Position numbers and translations under genes: made by a program. From contig NC_064621.1 of NCBI RefSeq assembly GCF_023898315.1, forward strand, positions 128,710,521-128,774,520: a DNA stretch of 64,000 nt, read 5' to 3'. The notes under the pieces were generated by a model. That model saw only the letters and a list, made by a program, of their open reading frames with translations. It had not been told where the DNA came from and did not search any database. The DNA comes from Schistocerca nitens. Its lineage: Eukaryota; Arthropoda; Insecta; Orthoptera; Acrididae. Within the stretch, counting starts at the first letter, position 1. The number at the start of each line of letters is the position of its first letter. Positions 40,831-54,233 of this stretch are shown piece by piece.

Positions 40831-43800
40831 TTATCTGAAAGTGTTCCAGAGTGATGTTTAGCTCGTTGATATCTCTTACGGCACGTACAACCCCTCTGTG
40901 TTGTATGCTAATTAGCTTGTAAGGGAACCGTCGGTCATCGGTCTAGCTTGTCCACTGTTGACATGCGGATAGACAAAATACGAACAGTGCCTAAGTACAC
41001 ATTCAAGTAATAGTAACACTATATTTAACAGTAGATATTTAGTTCATTCGTAGCAGGTTAATGTGTGGAAAGTCAGATGTATGATCTAGTCACAGCCATT
41101 CATAGCTCTTTTAAGACATCCTTTCAAAGCTAATGAACAGCAGGAAGTGGCTGAACGTAGCGCTGGCACGGAAATTATGCCCGATCTTGCATTAACGAAT
41201 TAGTACGTTTTCCTACTTTCTGTAGGCATGACCTCATGAACGACGCCACATACACTCCGTTGAAACCAATAGTTTGCAGAAGACTATCAGATTCTCTGCC
41301 TGGCAGGAACATAAGAAAATTTTCTAGGATTCCTTTACTAACTTAAAATTCCTCCACTAACTTAAAATAGGAGCTGTTCACAAAGGGCATTATTGCGTAA
41401 TTTCACTTTATTATTATTGAAATTATTACTGTTGCTAACACAGAAAAGTTAAATCTACAAGCTAAAGAACGTATCGTAAGGTCGCTATTTAGATACCTTT
41501 CAGGAACATGAATAATCGTTTGTGGTCATTATTATTGGTTCACTGTAAAAATATTTCAAAATGATTATAGTTACTGCACATACCACAGAGAACACTTAGA
41601 TGTCAAACGAAGGGGAAGCAATGCATACAAAATCAGATGACTTAAGCTCTAGGACAAATAGTGAGATGTTTCATAAGAAGCTAAGCACCCCTAAGTTCAG
41701 AATACTCGAGTACTGTGAATGAACCATGTTACTTATCAACACAGAAAATACTGAATTACTTATCTCAAACGTACACCTCAAACAATAAAAGTCTGAATGT
41801 AAGACAGTTATCCATTGTGCATTCAGACTATATGGAAAATGCGTCCAGCAAGGGGAAGGAGCAGTAATTTTAAGTGTTCCTTTGTACTCTAGAGAGCGAT
41901 TCTGTTTTGCAAATCACGAGGCTGTATTCTCCCACCAGTTCCCCTCCTACTTTAGTATTATAACATTTATTTGAATTTAAGAAAGGGGCATAAGATAATT
42001 TCATAGATGTGTGAGTTGCAATTTGATTCTTCGTTTTCAGTTTTTTGTAGTCACTTTAACATAACTTCACTTTCAATTTCAGCCTCGAGCCGAAAATATT
42101 GCCTTATCAAATAACTATGATTACCTTGTGTTTTTACTGCAGAAGTTTGCTGTGCCTTTTCCGCTAAAACAAAGAGAGGCCGTCCCTCTATCTTCAACTC
42201 GTTCTGCCAGCCAAACCAGGATTTCTTCAGCCACTACAGAGACAAAGACAATGTTCAGTCTTCCACCTTGAGGCCACACATTCGTTACTCCTTAATGTAC
42301 CATACTTGTAGCATAAAGTTACTTCTGATTCATAACAAACACACACTATCACTGTGATAACAAATACAAGACAGGGGATGTATGAGAAATAAACGGACTA
42401 ACGTTACGAGCTGACACTATAGATCTATCTGAAGGGAAAACAAAGGACTACAATATCATTCCTAGATACTTGTGTCCAAAAGTACGGAGCGAGGATATAA
42501 AGAGATCAGCATCAGTGATTTAGGTTTCCGATGGCTAACCTAACGAGATCACGGCGAATGTCAAGACGATTTCTTCGAAAAGTACGCGGCCAATGTCCAC
42601 TCACTACCTTCGTCTGTTTGAGCCTGTGCTCCGTTTATGGTGAATTTGAAAATGGACGATAACCCTGCTGTTCATTCGTACATTCTACCTTACACAGTCA
42701 AGAATATGATCTACGCAACTACTACTAATAACAGATCGTTACCTCAGGAGTTTTATTTCCAGTTTCCCTTCCCAACTAATCTTAAAAGTCGACGCCATTA
42801 ACATCTCATCTAGACAAGTGTTATACTGCTAATCGACGAAACTGACTGTGCCTTTTTATCGTCATACTACAATTTAAAAGAGAATCAAGAACTTTTCGCC
42901 TTCGTGCTGATCATGATATTCTCCTACATGGTTCGGCTTCAACTTCGGTTATAACGTCCGCTCAACTGTTCCGAAGATCGTATAATGTAGCATTTTACGT
43001 GTTATCTGAACTGATGTACATGTCATTGCATAGGAGTAGACATAATGGTAACATGACACTTATTCCCGTTTGTGCTTCATCATTGGCATGCACTTCATGA
43101 ACAACCAAGATTTAGGCCACTTAGACAAAATGAATTGTTCAATACAACATCAAAACTTTAAGTTTTTGATACTATTCTAGTTTCCAGATACTTGATCCAC
43201 GAATTTTGGAGAAGCACTTGATACATTTGTGCATTTTCAGCTGTGATATTTTCTGTATTTGTTTATTAATGACAAGAAAGTTTTCACAAATACACCTCAT
43301 GAACGTAAAAACCCAGGCAGGCAGTCTTCTTATCAGTTTCACTTTACAGCAGAAAGATATGAGGGAAAATAAATGATTTCATAAAATGATGTAGATTTCC
43401 ATCATTTAATTTGATCATAAAATAGCACATGTCACGCAAATCATACAACTTTGTTTTCACTTTCCGAGTCTAATTAATTAATCAGCAATAATAGAATAAC
43501 CTTGTCCTTACAAAAAATGAAATTAACTTCATGGAAAATATTTTCATTTGACACAAAATTATATTATGTACACAATGTTACACAGTTTTAGAATTCTGGA
43601 AATTTCGATCTCTGATTCGCGGTTATGTAACGTAACTTTTCCAATCTATTTTGTTCGTCTTAGTTTTCGTTTAGTGAGAAAACGAAAATCAGCATAATAA
43701 TATGACAATGGATGTTTCATGAACGTTCTGGTGGGCATGTACATGTTATAAATAGTAGCTAAAAACGCGCCAGAACGGTGTTAGCAGTATGCATTTCACA

Positions 43801-44540
43801 CACACACAGTCAGAACAGTTTTACATTTGTATGTGAGGAGTTCATATGTCTTTTGTTTCTTAAATGTTCACCAGATTAGTTGGGTCTTGTTCGACTGACA
43901 AGATGTAGTAACAATTTAGGATCGTTTAGCTGTACTTGTGTAAACGTTTGTTATGTTAAAAACTCGACAGCACCTCAAATGTACTTTATTACGCAAATAA
44001 CAGCGTGCCAAAGTATGAATATACCTAAACTGGAAAATATAATAGAAGCAACGTCTCAACTCTCATTCCAAGCCCATCATACTTCTGGGCAATCAGTACA
44101 TCACCACACAGAAACTAAGCACTCAGATTAGATGAAGAGTATTTTATGTTGACCACTTCTCTTGCATTCGATAACAGAATACGCCAAAGCAGTGTTCTTG
44201 GCTAGAAAGGTGTAATGAACTATAAAGTCTTCATCCAAACATAAATTTCATAAATGCATTTTTGTGCTTTGTTGGAAAGGGAGTATTTTATAACTGAAAA
44301 GTTTGAAAATGGCGTAAATGTCAAAAATATCAGAATTAAGAGTAACAATTTTTTAATAACAGGAAGTGCTGAATAATCACTTCCTGAGAAATGAAATCAC
44401 CAACTTCCCTTTGTAACAGAAGGCATATTAACTTTTATATCATATCCCCTCAGTAGTAGGGCAAAGAGAGAGCAAGTGTATTCTGTTAGAGCAGGTTGCC
44501 TAGATCAGAGGCAGGTATGCACTCAGGGGCAAACCTATTC
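40831..44540. other. 3.7 kb of AT-rich DNA without recognised features
   Basis: I examined both strands and saw no domain, no SINE hallmark and no inverted or direct repeat worth reporting, apart from a short CA run at 43799-43807. This may be unique intergenic or intronic sequence. Confidence 0.4.
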
Positions 44541-44541
44541 T

Positions 44542-44660
44542 CCTTTGATTGACATGTCATTAACTTATTGTCTTCCCTTGATTGACAGGTCCTTAACCTA
44601 CTGTTATGCTAAAAGTATCTTTCATTTTGATTGGCAGATACTTAACCTATTGTTACCCCA
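44542..44660. repeat. Three short direct repeats, about 30 bp
   Basis: TTTGATTGACATGTCATTAA, CTTGATTGACAGGTCCTTAA and TTTGATTGGCAGATACTTAA occur in succession, each followed by CYTAYTGT-like sequence. Spacing is about 35 and 48 bp. Low-complexity C-rich sequence follows (44810-44850). Confidence 0.6.
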
Positions 44661-45120
44661 CCCCATACCCCTACAACTCTCAGGAAACCTCCCCCCACTC
44701 GTTGCTACAGGTACACTTTCAAGTTTGAGTTATTGGATAGCCCCTCTCCCTCTTATCAATTTGATTGGATACTTAATTAAATTGATCAATTAATAAATCT
44801 CTCCCCCTATGGTAGACCCCCTGCCCTCCCCCTTCCCCCTTCCCTCCCCACAGAAGATGGTGGCAAGTTCAGTTTCCAGCAGGAGAATGCAACACACCAT
44901 GGCTACCTCCACTAACCTAAGGAAATGGCAGGAAAAAAGGTCACTTTGGCCACATCTACTAAGTCTTCCAACCGCCACATCTCCCTAGTAATTGGTGGGG
45001 AAAGGACTCAGCCTGTGCTGGGCTGGGCTGCTAGAGAGACAAAGGAGTGTACTTTATTTATTTTGGAACTGTTTACTTAGGGATGGATTTTATGTAGTTC
45101 ATTTATTACACTGACACAAA

Positions 45121-45655
45121 ACACTCGCCCCGACGTGCTTGTGTCATGCTACATAGCCTACAGACCTGTAAACTACTCATAAGTAATGCAGTGCACTGAT
45201 GTACAGACATGCAAACAACTCGTAAATCACCGAAATAATGAAGTACACTGATGTGGAAACACGAAAACAACTCTTAAATTAACGAAATAAGGCAGTACAC
45301 AGCGTACAGACCAGCAGACTACTCGTAAATCACCGAAATAATGCAGTACACTGCTGTGCAGACACGAAAACATCTTGTAAATGATCGAAATAACGCATGT
45401 AAAACGCTCAGTAATGCTAAACTGTGCAAATAATGTAGTACATAGCCTACAGACGTGGAAACTACATGTAAATAACCGAAATAATACATAGCACAGCCTC
45501 TAGGCTAGTCGCAAAATAATGCAAAAGACACACAAACAACTCGTAAATTGTGAAAAATAATGCATGTAAAAAGCTCTCCAAACACGTGCACAGCGCTTAA
45601 ACAGCCGAAAATAATGCAGTGCAGAAACTCTCAGTGCACGTAAGAAACGCTTTTG
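45121..45655. repeat. Minisatellite-like array, about 52-bp monomer
   Basis: The motif ACTCGTAAATCACCGAAATA followed by ATGCAGTACACTG and a CAGACACGAAAACA-like segment recurs, with CGAAATAA landmarks near 45231, 45283, 45334 and 45386 (spacing 51-52 bp) and more diverged units to about 45610. The block ends in unique sequence containing GCTTAAACAGCCGAAAATAA. A related block lies inverted at 52685-53030. Confidence 0.85.
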
Positions 45656-46620
45656 AACTACCATCAACCATGACGTATCAGCGAATTATTTAGATGCGCA
45701 CAGATGTCGACGCTGCCAGGAGCCACCATTTGGCAGACAAATTTATGGGGCACAAGCCAATGTTCTTGCACCACTGCCAATGGCAGCCAAAAAGTGAAAG
45801 TCGTCTCTATTTTCGGATATACAGTTAAATTTCTACGAGTGTTATTCTGATGTCACATGTCTATTTAAATAAGAGCCAAGTCACCCTCTGGACTCACGCA
45901 TGATTACCGCTGCTGGCACAATACCTCTCTACCTGTGGATACTGACGTCACAGGATGTGTGGCAGATATCTGTTCCAATGCCTCCCAGAATAACACAGGC
46001 TGCATTATTCCTAGCGGTCCTAGCAGGACATGCAAGCTGCGTCTAGCTGTGCACGCGTTTACCTGCCAAGTGTGTGCATGATGCATCACCGAAAAGTGAT
46101 CAAGTAACGACTGATCATTGTACGCGTGTCTAAAAGGTTCTCAATGTTGTACTGACGTCACATGGCTATGTAAATGAGAGCCACGTCGACCTATTGGAAA
46201 TTGTATAGTGTCCCAGAAATAGTTAACGGTTGCTTTTGTAGTAGCTTTCACGATGTTTCAGCTTGTCTGCATGGAAATTCTTGTCCTAGCAGAACATGTT
46301 TATGAAAATAGCGCAGAATAATGCTGAATGCATTCTGCCTCCTGATGGTACTGATGTGGCACCCAGTCCATCATGTGTTACGCTTTCTGCAAATCGTTAA
46401 GTCCTGTGTTCATATAGGTAAGAAAAGCGGGGCGCTACCCTTTCAACTACCCAGTCTTAACTACTTTTCAAGATCATCCAATGAGGCACTTCTACCACCG
46501 ATGACCTCTAAAGGTAGATGAAAGTAGGTAGTTGGAAGCGTAACGACCCCCTTTCCTTACCTATATGAATTTACCTGCGAAATTACTGATGCCACCAGTG
46601 TGAAAGCCCTATCTGCCCTT
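45656..46620. repeat. Spacer with dispersed direct repeats
   Basis: CTGATGTCACATGTCTATTT with AAATAAGAGCCAAGTC (45848-45884) recurs as CTGACGTCACATGGCTATGT with AAATGAGAGCCACGTC (46150-46186), about 302 bp apart; CTGACGTCACAGGATG at 45941 is a third partial match. TGACGTCA is a CRE-type palindrome. TCCTAGCAGGACATG (46018) and TCCTAGCAGAACATG (46287) are a further pair about 270 bp apart. No gene was recognised. Confidence 0.5.
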
Positions 46621-46630
46621 TTTTTTCTGC

Positions 46631-46840
46631 CGGCCGGGGTGTCCAAGTGGTTCTAGACGCTACAGTCTGGAACCACGCGACCGCTACGGTCGCAGGATAG
46701 AATCCTGCCTCGGGCGTGGGTGTGTGTGATGTCCTTAGGTTAGTTAGGTTTAAGTAGTTCTAAGTTCTAGGGGACTGATCACCTCAGAAGTCCCATAGTG
46801 CTCAGAGCCACTTAAACCATTTGAACCTTTTTTTTTTCTT
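46631..46840 (+). mobile_element. tRNA-derived SINE (family A)
   Basis: It starts CGGCCGGGGTGTCCAAGTGG, has GGTCGCAGGATAGAATCC (B box mutated), TTAGTTAGGTTTAAGTAG and an end AACCATTTGAACC followed by a T-rich tract. TTTCTGC on both sides (46624-46630 and after 46843) is a possible target duplication, blurred by T runs. Confidence 0.85.
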
Positions 46841-46844
46841 TTTC

Positions 46845-49800
46845 TTTCTGCAGACGAGACATTCAGTGGCAAAACTATATTGTACAGATCACCATATTGC
46901 ACTGAGAATTCAGCCCTCCAAAAGTGACTTACATATCGTCAAATACAGAAAGACTCTTACTCAATTACACTGCTCTGCCACTGAGGTCAGATACTTGAGA
47001 ATTAAAGCATGATACCAATCTCTGCAACACATGCACATACACAGACATACAGAACACAGGAAACGCTCAGCAAATGTAGAAAATTTGGGGTGGAGAAGAA
47101 TGGATGCAATCAAGTACATTGCTATACTATGCCTCCCATTCAGAAAAATAGAGTATTTAAACTAGATGTTGGCAGCTGTACTACATTTACACGCAATTTT
47201 AGAATACGAAACGAGAGGTTATGTCATGATCACATGGGTAGAACTGACATAAAATCGATAGAATTGTGAAAAATGACGGAAGAATATGTAAAACTGAGAG
47301 AATATACACTGAAATATGGGGAAATTGAGGAAGTAATTGTGTGTCTTCTGGATGGCGCAGAACAATTTGTACATGGGAACAAGTATGCAATAGCAAGAAG
47401 AATCTGAGGAGACGTCGACAGGGAAGCAAAGGGAACCAGGGAAACAGTCACTTTTTTTCCAATGAGGCAGCATTCTACTATATATCTATTGAGATAACAG
47501 TGATGCACACGAATTGACTACTGTATTTGAATCTTTTCAGGAAGAAATAGAGCCATGTGCCTCTAAACTTACAGCATCTACGTTAAGGGATAACAGAGAG
47601 TGGATGGGATGATCGATTGAGATGAAGTTGTAAAGAGGTACAATTTAATGGCAGACTGAGAATGTATTCTAGAGAGGGAGATATTCTTGCAGGTCATTTG
47701 ACCATTTTTTCCGCTTTTCTGTCAGGATGCACCAGTTGTGTGACATAGCCTCTGTTCGCCTCATATACAACCACGTGTTTTGTATGTGATTTAAAGCACT
47801 GTCTACTTGCGATCGTTAACGGCAAACCTCTCGGTCATCTGAGGACTCCAGGCTTACAAGATGAAACGTCACCATCCTGTTTGGCACATTCTTCGAATTA
47901 ATGAAGATTTATGCGATGTACTCCATCCCTCTGTCACACCTTGGGTGTAAATCGAGACTTCAGCTGCATAACTAAGATGTTTCTAAGTTAGTGATAGATG
48001 TTTGTAAGACACTGCAATCCTCATGTATACATCTGCTTGACAGATAAGCTGTTTACACAGTTAGTTGCGGGATGACCTGTAATTTCACATATCTGAAGCT
48101 ACTGCTATGCGTTTATCAGTTTCCTTGAAGGAGGTATTCTCCATTACTAACCATCATTTTATATAGGATTGATGTGAGCATAATATAATTTCTGAACCAT
48201 GATCGGATGTGAACAGTGGATGCTATACATCTCTGGAAAGCTATATGGTGCACGTATCACACAGAGCCAGTGTATTAAGGACGTAGTTTGTTCATTTTAC
48301 AGTTCTTTACCATGGTTTATCGTTGAGAAACCTGGAAAAAAGATCTATTTCGTGCGCTGGATATATATTTCTTACATCAGAATATTAACAGAGCTGCATT
48401 CCACATGACCGATAGGTCAGAAACTCAAGCGATCTAACATTATAGCCTGTTTTAAGTGCAGAACCATGTAGCCTTTGGAGTGCATGTGCTTATGTTCTCT
48501 CTCACCAATACCCTCCTGGTACTCATCCCAGACACCATAACAATACTTTAAAATTGATAGTATAGTTGATTTATGTAAAAAGCTTCGAATTCATCCCTCT
48601 GGAGCTCCATCTTGCATAAAAATCACTCAGCTGCAGATTAAATTAGTAATGGTGCTGCATGGCAGGTTGGTCAAAGAGAGTGCAAATGATTCTTTCAGTC
48701 TCTAATATTATCTAAGCCTGCGTGAATGCTCTGTGACTCCCATCCGCATAGATCGTAAATCAATCACTACTCTTGAGGTGCTAGAAATATGTAGAGTGCT
48801 GGCTGTTACACTTTGATGATGCGTATGTTCAAGAATTAACAATGAATCGACATACTGCACAGTCATTGATCTACGTTTGCAATGATACTCACAAAGAAGA
48901 GAAGGGGCAGTTTAGTGATGACACTGAAATTGGGAAACATGCTGTCACAACTTAAGTCAGTGCTGAAACTACTGTAATATTGCTAAGCCTGTTCGCACTA
49001 TCAACTGTGATGCTTATTATTACAGTACATTGACAGTGTCTTTTCCATACCATCTGTACACTGCTATGCTGTTGGTTACAACATAATGAGTGAGTAACAT
49101 CATTTGTTTGAAATGGGGAAAGAGTTTTGGTAAAGGGGCGACACCTTTTGGGGATGGCTGGCACCGAACATTACTGCAATATGAGGAATCAGTCGAAACA
49201 GAACATAGAGCCATCAACTATTCCGTCACTGTGGCGGATGAGTTCATAAATAGAGGTTGTCAATCACCTTCGGGCTGCAGTTTGGCAGTGTACAAAATGT
49301 GTTTCAGCAGAAAAAAAAATGTTTCAAACAACAACACCTGGCGACAGGGAGCGTCTCTTCCGACTTACAGTATAGTTTGTGAGATACGGTCATCCTCCCA
49401 CAGTACAGACGATGCAACTTTACTCTGGTCTGTGCAATGGATCTGCATATTTAATAGGATCGTCACATGTGCTCGATGCCTGCAAGAAGACGGTATTTGT
49501 TTTCGATATATGGGAGAAGAGAGATGCATTAAAAATCTAATGGAGTTCAGTAGTGGACGGAGTTAGTGGAGCTATTATAGTTCGTAATTTTTTCTGTTAG
49601 ATGGTATAGAATAATGATGATAGCATGTTGGGGGGGATAGACGAGACTGGACCCTGAGGGACGTGGATATGCTTCGGACTGCAGTATTTGCATGTATGCA
49701 GTTTGGGGACACGCCACAATGCAGTAGCCAAATCCTCGTCCTTCTCCCAGTTCCCATACTGTCTTTCATGCTATCTTGTTTTGCAGGAGCAGACTTCATT

Positions 49801-50897
49801 TCGAACAGACTTTACGCATAATACACTGTTGGTGGAGCAACGACAACTTTTTCCCATTTCCAACGAATCGTCAAAACACGGCCCTGTCACACTAACACAG
49901 GTCACTCTGTTTCTAATTAGGTTGCAGAAGGTGGTCGATATAGCTCTCTCTGATTTCTGCTCAGCTCTGACATAAATTGGAACAACCACATGCGCAAAGC
50001 TGCAGAAATGGTAGCAGTTACATGAGGTATAGGGACTGTATGAAATTTAATATAGTGGATAGGTTCGCAAAAGGTGACTCATTTCGAGATATGAGAGTGC
50101 CCTAAATATGATTTACTAGTGACTATAATCATTAAACGACTTCCCCATCGGATACAATGCAGGTATGTGGTTGAATGGAAAGGCTTGATTCCAAATCATA
50201 GACATCATTTCTACCAGAAAGTGTAGCACTGGAGATCTGAAAACTAATGTACATTTCTTATGACCTATATCAGCACACCATCTACTGTTTGTGATCCTTC
50301 TCATTCAACTATCGCCTATAGCCCGGTCGATATATCACTGAACCTGTGATGTGGCACTGAGACAGAATGCATTACAAATACTGGAGAAATATCTAGCAGC
50401 AGCGTGAGGAAGTTGCAAATACTAGCTTCATACCATGTTCCTTAGCCGAATCAATTTCTAAATTTGGTGAATTTGTCATGAAGTTGCACTGTCAGCGACG
50501 TGTAACTACGCTGTTGGTCTGATAACATAGTTAGCTAGTTATTTATGTGTTCCATTGATCAATAGCATGGAGAACTTTTATGATGTGGAACGTGTCAAAT
50601 GTACCAGCAGTATGCACAGGAAACAAGGCTTTTGTTTTTTTTTTCTTTACATTATAGTTTTATACCTAAATATTTCTATTATCTATCCCATTCCCTTAAA
50701 TGGCACAAAATTCATATATTATATCTCCAGATTTATTTACTCATATTCAAGAATTCATCTATGGTATAGAAGGAATTGTCAAGGAGTTATAATTTCAATT
50801 TGTTTTTTAAATTATTACTGCTGTCTGTCAGATATTTTATTTCATTTGATAATTTATCAAAAAGTTTTATAGCAGCATATTTTACCCCTTTCTATGC
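46845..50897. other. 4 kb without recognised features
   Basis: A 477-bp open frame at 49090-49566 begins with GTG, not ATG, shows no domain, signal or splice support and is probably chance. No repeats were recognised. Confidence 0.4.
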
Positions 50898-50909
50898 CAA
50901 AGATAGGTT

Positions 50910-51374
50910 GTATTGTATGTATTGTATGTTAACTGGGGACCTAGAAACGACAGAGAGGCTACGTCCCCGCCGCAGCTGCACTGGTCCGCAAACCACAGTC
51001 CACTTCACCCCTCCCTCCACCACCCCACAGCGAACCCAGGGTTAATGTGCTGTTTGGCCCCTGGTGGACCTCCCAGGGAATGTCTCACACAAGACGAGTG
51101 TAACCCCTGTGTTTGCGTGTTAGAGTAATGGTGGGGTACGCGTATGTGGAGAACTTTTTTTGTGGAGCAATCGCTGACAAAGTGTAACTGAGGTGGAATA
51201 AGGGGATCCACCCAGCATTCGCTGAGGCAGATGGAAAACTGCCTAAAAACCATCCGCAGACTGGCCAGTTCACCGGACTTTAACACAAATCTGCCAGGCG
51301 GATTCTTGCTGGGGGCCAGGCGCTCCTTCCCACCCGGAAAGCCGTGCGTTAGACTGCACGGCCAACCAGGCGGT
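50910..51374 (-). mobile_element. SINE-like element (family D) with 12-bp target duplication
   Basis: A GC-rich 465-bp block, much unlike its AT-rich surroundings, is bounded by a perfect 12-bp direct repeat CAAAGATAGGTT (50898-50909 and 51375-51386). In minus orientation it starts with a tRNA-like head (GGTTGGCCGTGCAGTCTAAC) and ends with a short repeated tail (ATACAATACATACAATAC). I associate the sequence with a repeat common in locusts. No coding capacity. Confidence 0.8.
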
Positions 51375-51386
51375 CAAAGATAGGTT

Positions 51387-52684
51387 AAGTAAAGGATAGT
51401 GTAGGTCTTTCTTTTTTCTGGTATTGTAATCCTGAATGTCACTGTTGATTTTAAAGTGGTCCATGTTGTTGAGAAAAAGTTTCATTACTGAGTAAATGCA
51501 CTCTGAAGCTTTTAAACATATGCCTACAAGATTTGCGACTCTGAACCCCACACATTATTCTAACTACTTTCTTTTGAGCAGTGAATACCTTTTGCCTATG
51601 TGTTGAGTTGCCCCAGAATATGACATCTGAGACCGGCTATCATCATCTACATTCAGTGTCGTGGTATTTATCTGGAATAACCACTTCATTTGGAGCTAAT
51701 GCCACACCTCGATTTATAAATCTGGTATAGCTTTTAACATGGATACATGTGGGCACCTGTAGAACCAAGACCGATTCCAATAGTAATATGGTCGTTGTGA
51801 TCGTGCTTTTTAACATCTGGTGGTTTGTAAGACGATTACACCACTCTTTCTAAGACACAGTGGTACCACTCACAAGAAAAACTTCTGAAACATGTCCATT
51901 CATCGCTGATTTTCTCTCAGTATTATTTCGTATCGCCAGCAATCAGTTATTGACGAAGTATTATACTCAGTAGTAGGGGATGCGTGATAGGTTTGCCTTG
52001 AGCATCAGGCTTATAGAGGATATTTGAATGTGTTCTGACATGTGCATAAGAAATTACTATGTTCATTTGTAAGGAAGGTATGGATTTGATGTGCAATACT
52101 GTGACAGCAAAGGGAAGTGTATGTAAAGTCATAAGAATGGTACAGATATTTCTATTTCCAAAGCCACAGCTGTCATCAGGGTGTATTTCCGATACTTGGC
52201 TCATTGTTGAAAGTTGTCCAGTTGAGCCCACGATTGTAATATTTAGTTGTATGTACAGTGATAAAATATATATGTGGTCGGTTTGCTAGGATGATTTTGT
52301 CTATGCGTGCTTGGCGTGCAGCGCCAGTGACCTGTGGTGAGAATGTTTCACGTTTCCAGCTGATGGTAGGAGCTGACTGAATGGAGAGGCCTGTTGGGAT
52401 GCAGGAATGAAGCTGACTTAACCGTGTCGTCCTCTAGACGGGTGAATAGCGAACTAATACTGCATATGTGTTGGACAGCTTTTGTGATTGTGTGAAATTT
52501 TGAAAAGATTCAATATGGTCGTCTGTTTGGACCATTATTCCCTCTCATGTAAATTGTCCGATTGACTGCTTCTACACATTCCAAGCTTTTATTTAGTTGA
52601 GAAAACATCGTCTGTCCGGCGGAGGCTTGTGATGTCGTTGGCATGTGCACTTGTTGGAGCCTCTGATACATCGCAGTTGACGAT
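51387..52684. other. Noncoding stretch, no recognised feature
   Basis: Its right third (about 52560-52684) is weakly similar, inverted, to 45660-45790, extending the pairing of the two minisatellite blocks. Confidence 0.4.
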
Positions 52685-53030
52685 TGTTTGAAAGCGTTTT
52701 TTATGTGCACTGAGTGTTTGTGCACTAGATTAATTTGGGCTGTTTAAGCGTCGTGGCCGTGTTGGCAGACCGTTATATATGCATTATTTCGGCGATTTAT
52801 GACTAGTTTGCAGGTATGTAGGCTAGCTACTGCAATGTTTGGAGTGTTTAGAATTAGGGAGCATGTCTGCAGAGTGTTTTACATGTGTTATTTTTATAAC
52901 TTACGAGTTGTTTTCGTGTCTGAACATCAGTGTACTGCCTTATTTCAGCGATTTACGTGTAGTTTTCAGGTCTGTATGCTGTTTACTGCATTATTTCGGT
53001 AATTTACGAGTTGGAATCTAAGCGATAAAC
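52685..53030. repeat. Inverted relative of the 45-kb minisatellite block
   Basis: GGGCTGTTTAAGCG and GTGCACTGAGTGTTTGTGCA (52700-52755) are the complement of sequence near 45600-45640, and TGCATTATTTCGGTAATTTA with CGAGTTG (52988-53014) is the complement of the 45-kb monomer. CATTATTTCGG and CTTATTTCAGC landmarks near 52782, 52939 and 52991 keep the 52-bp register in the last pair. Confidence 0.8.
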
Positions 53031-53429
53031 AATTCAGAGTAGAACAGAAGCTCTTGAAATGTGGGGCTACAAAAGAATGCTAAATTGTGGGCGAGTAAAG
53101 GTGGTAGAGGGGTCTAAGAACTGTCCAGTTCCAGTTAAATACAAAGATAGTCATCTCTATGCATCCACCTAAATATACCAGATGGTTGTAATTAAACTGA
53201 AGGTTCTCCAAGGGCTTTAGTGGGGACTGAGTATATCTCAGGGCGCTTAAATATCGTAGTTCATTAGTCTGTGTCCTCGTGAAGTAGCTGAAAAAATAAT
53301 AGTGCCAATTACTGGCAACAGATGAGCGTATGGCGTGGTAATCAATCAGAAAGTGGTGTGGGTGCAGGAAAAGGGGAGGAACGATCACAGACGCGATAGC
53401 AGTGATTCTGATGCGTTTTAGGACAACCT

Positions 53430-54110
53430 CATACGTTACAACATGTGTTCAGTTTGGTTTCCCGAAACAACAACACGCTCCACCCGTAACACGACATGGT
53501 CGGCATGCTCACAGCATGTCTGGTGTGAACAGAGAGATGTGTCATCGGACTGTATCCTTCACATCAGGAAGAGTTCAGATACATCCCTGATAGACACGAT
53601 ATATTTCAAATATTACCACAACCAGAAATCACATGGGCTTAGGTCGGGAGATCTGGAGGGCCACACATGATGGAATTGCCTAGAGATAGTGTCGTTGTTA
53701 ACGTGGTGTCGTCCCGTCTTGCATGAAAATAGTGGTGTGTACACAAATGAGTTCTTGCAAGGCTGCAATCAAGTGTGCACAAGGAGATCACTGTAACTTC
53801 CAGATGTCAGTTTACTCCGAACAGACACCCGAGCGTCATATCGTGCTAGAAAAACGGATCGAGAATAAAGGAGCTAGAGAAACCACAACACACAATCACA
53901 TAAGCTGTATGCAATAGATGTGGCGGTGTAGAACACCTATGTGATAGTTCTGTGTGTACACGGCACTGTGCAGAGTAAAATATGCCTCGTCCGCCCAAGA
54001 ATATTCCTTCGCGACATTTCATCCATTTCCATGCGTGCCATAAAACGAAAGGCAAAGTTGTGGCGTTCTAGCCTATCTTGGGGCTTTAATCTTGTAGGGA
54101 TACCAGTGTA
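53430..54110 (-). pseudogene. Transposase remnant (DDE/D class)
   Basis: On the minus strand, ARMEMDE and ILGRRGIFYSAQ (a degraded W-x-DEA-x-F region), HTTIFMQDGTTPR (QDG/A-x-PH motif with the second Asp) and PSRSPDLSPCDFWLW (third acidic position) appear in the right order. Stops and frameshifts occur between all of them. The QDG...SPDL.PCDFxLW wording is typical of a group with spacing longer than 34 residues; the exact spacing cannot be counted across the frameshifts. Confidence 0.65.
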
Positions 54111-54233
54111 AAAAGCTCCGCAAAGTTTTTGAACTAGTACCAGGGCAGAGACTGTTCCCGGAACACATCTGGAGCATTGGCTGCGGAATTTGAGGCAGGT
54201 GCTGCACAGTAGGCTATAGCTACAATTTCATCA

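Noticed and set aside
45121..45655. CRISPR array
   Set aside because: Units are contiguous diverged tandem repeats without unique spacers, in a eukaryotic genome and without cas genes.
49090..49566. 158-codon open frame as a host gene
   Set aside because: It starts at GTG, has no recognisable domain and no splice or promoter context; length is plausible by chance in this composition.
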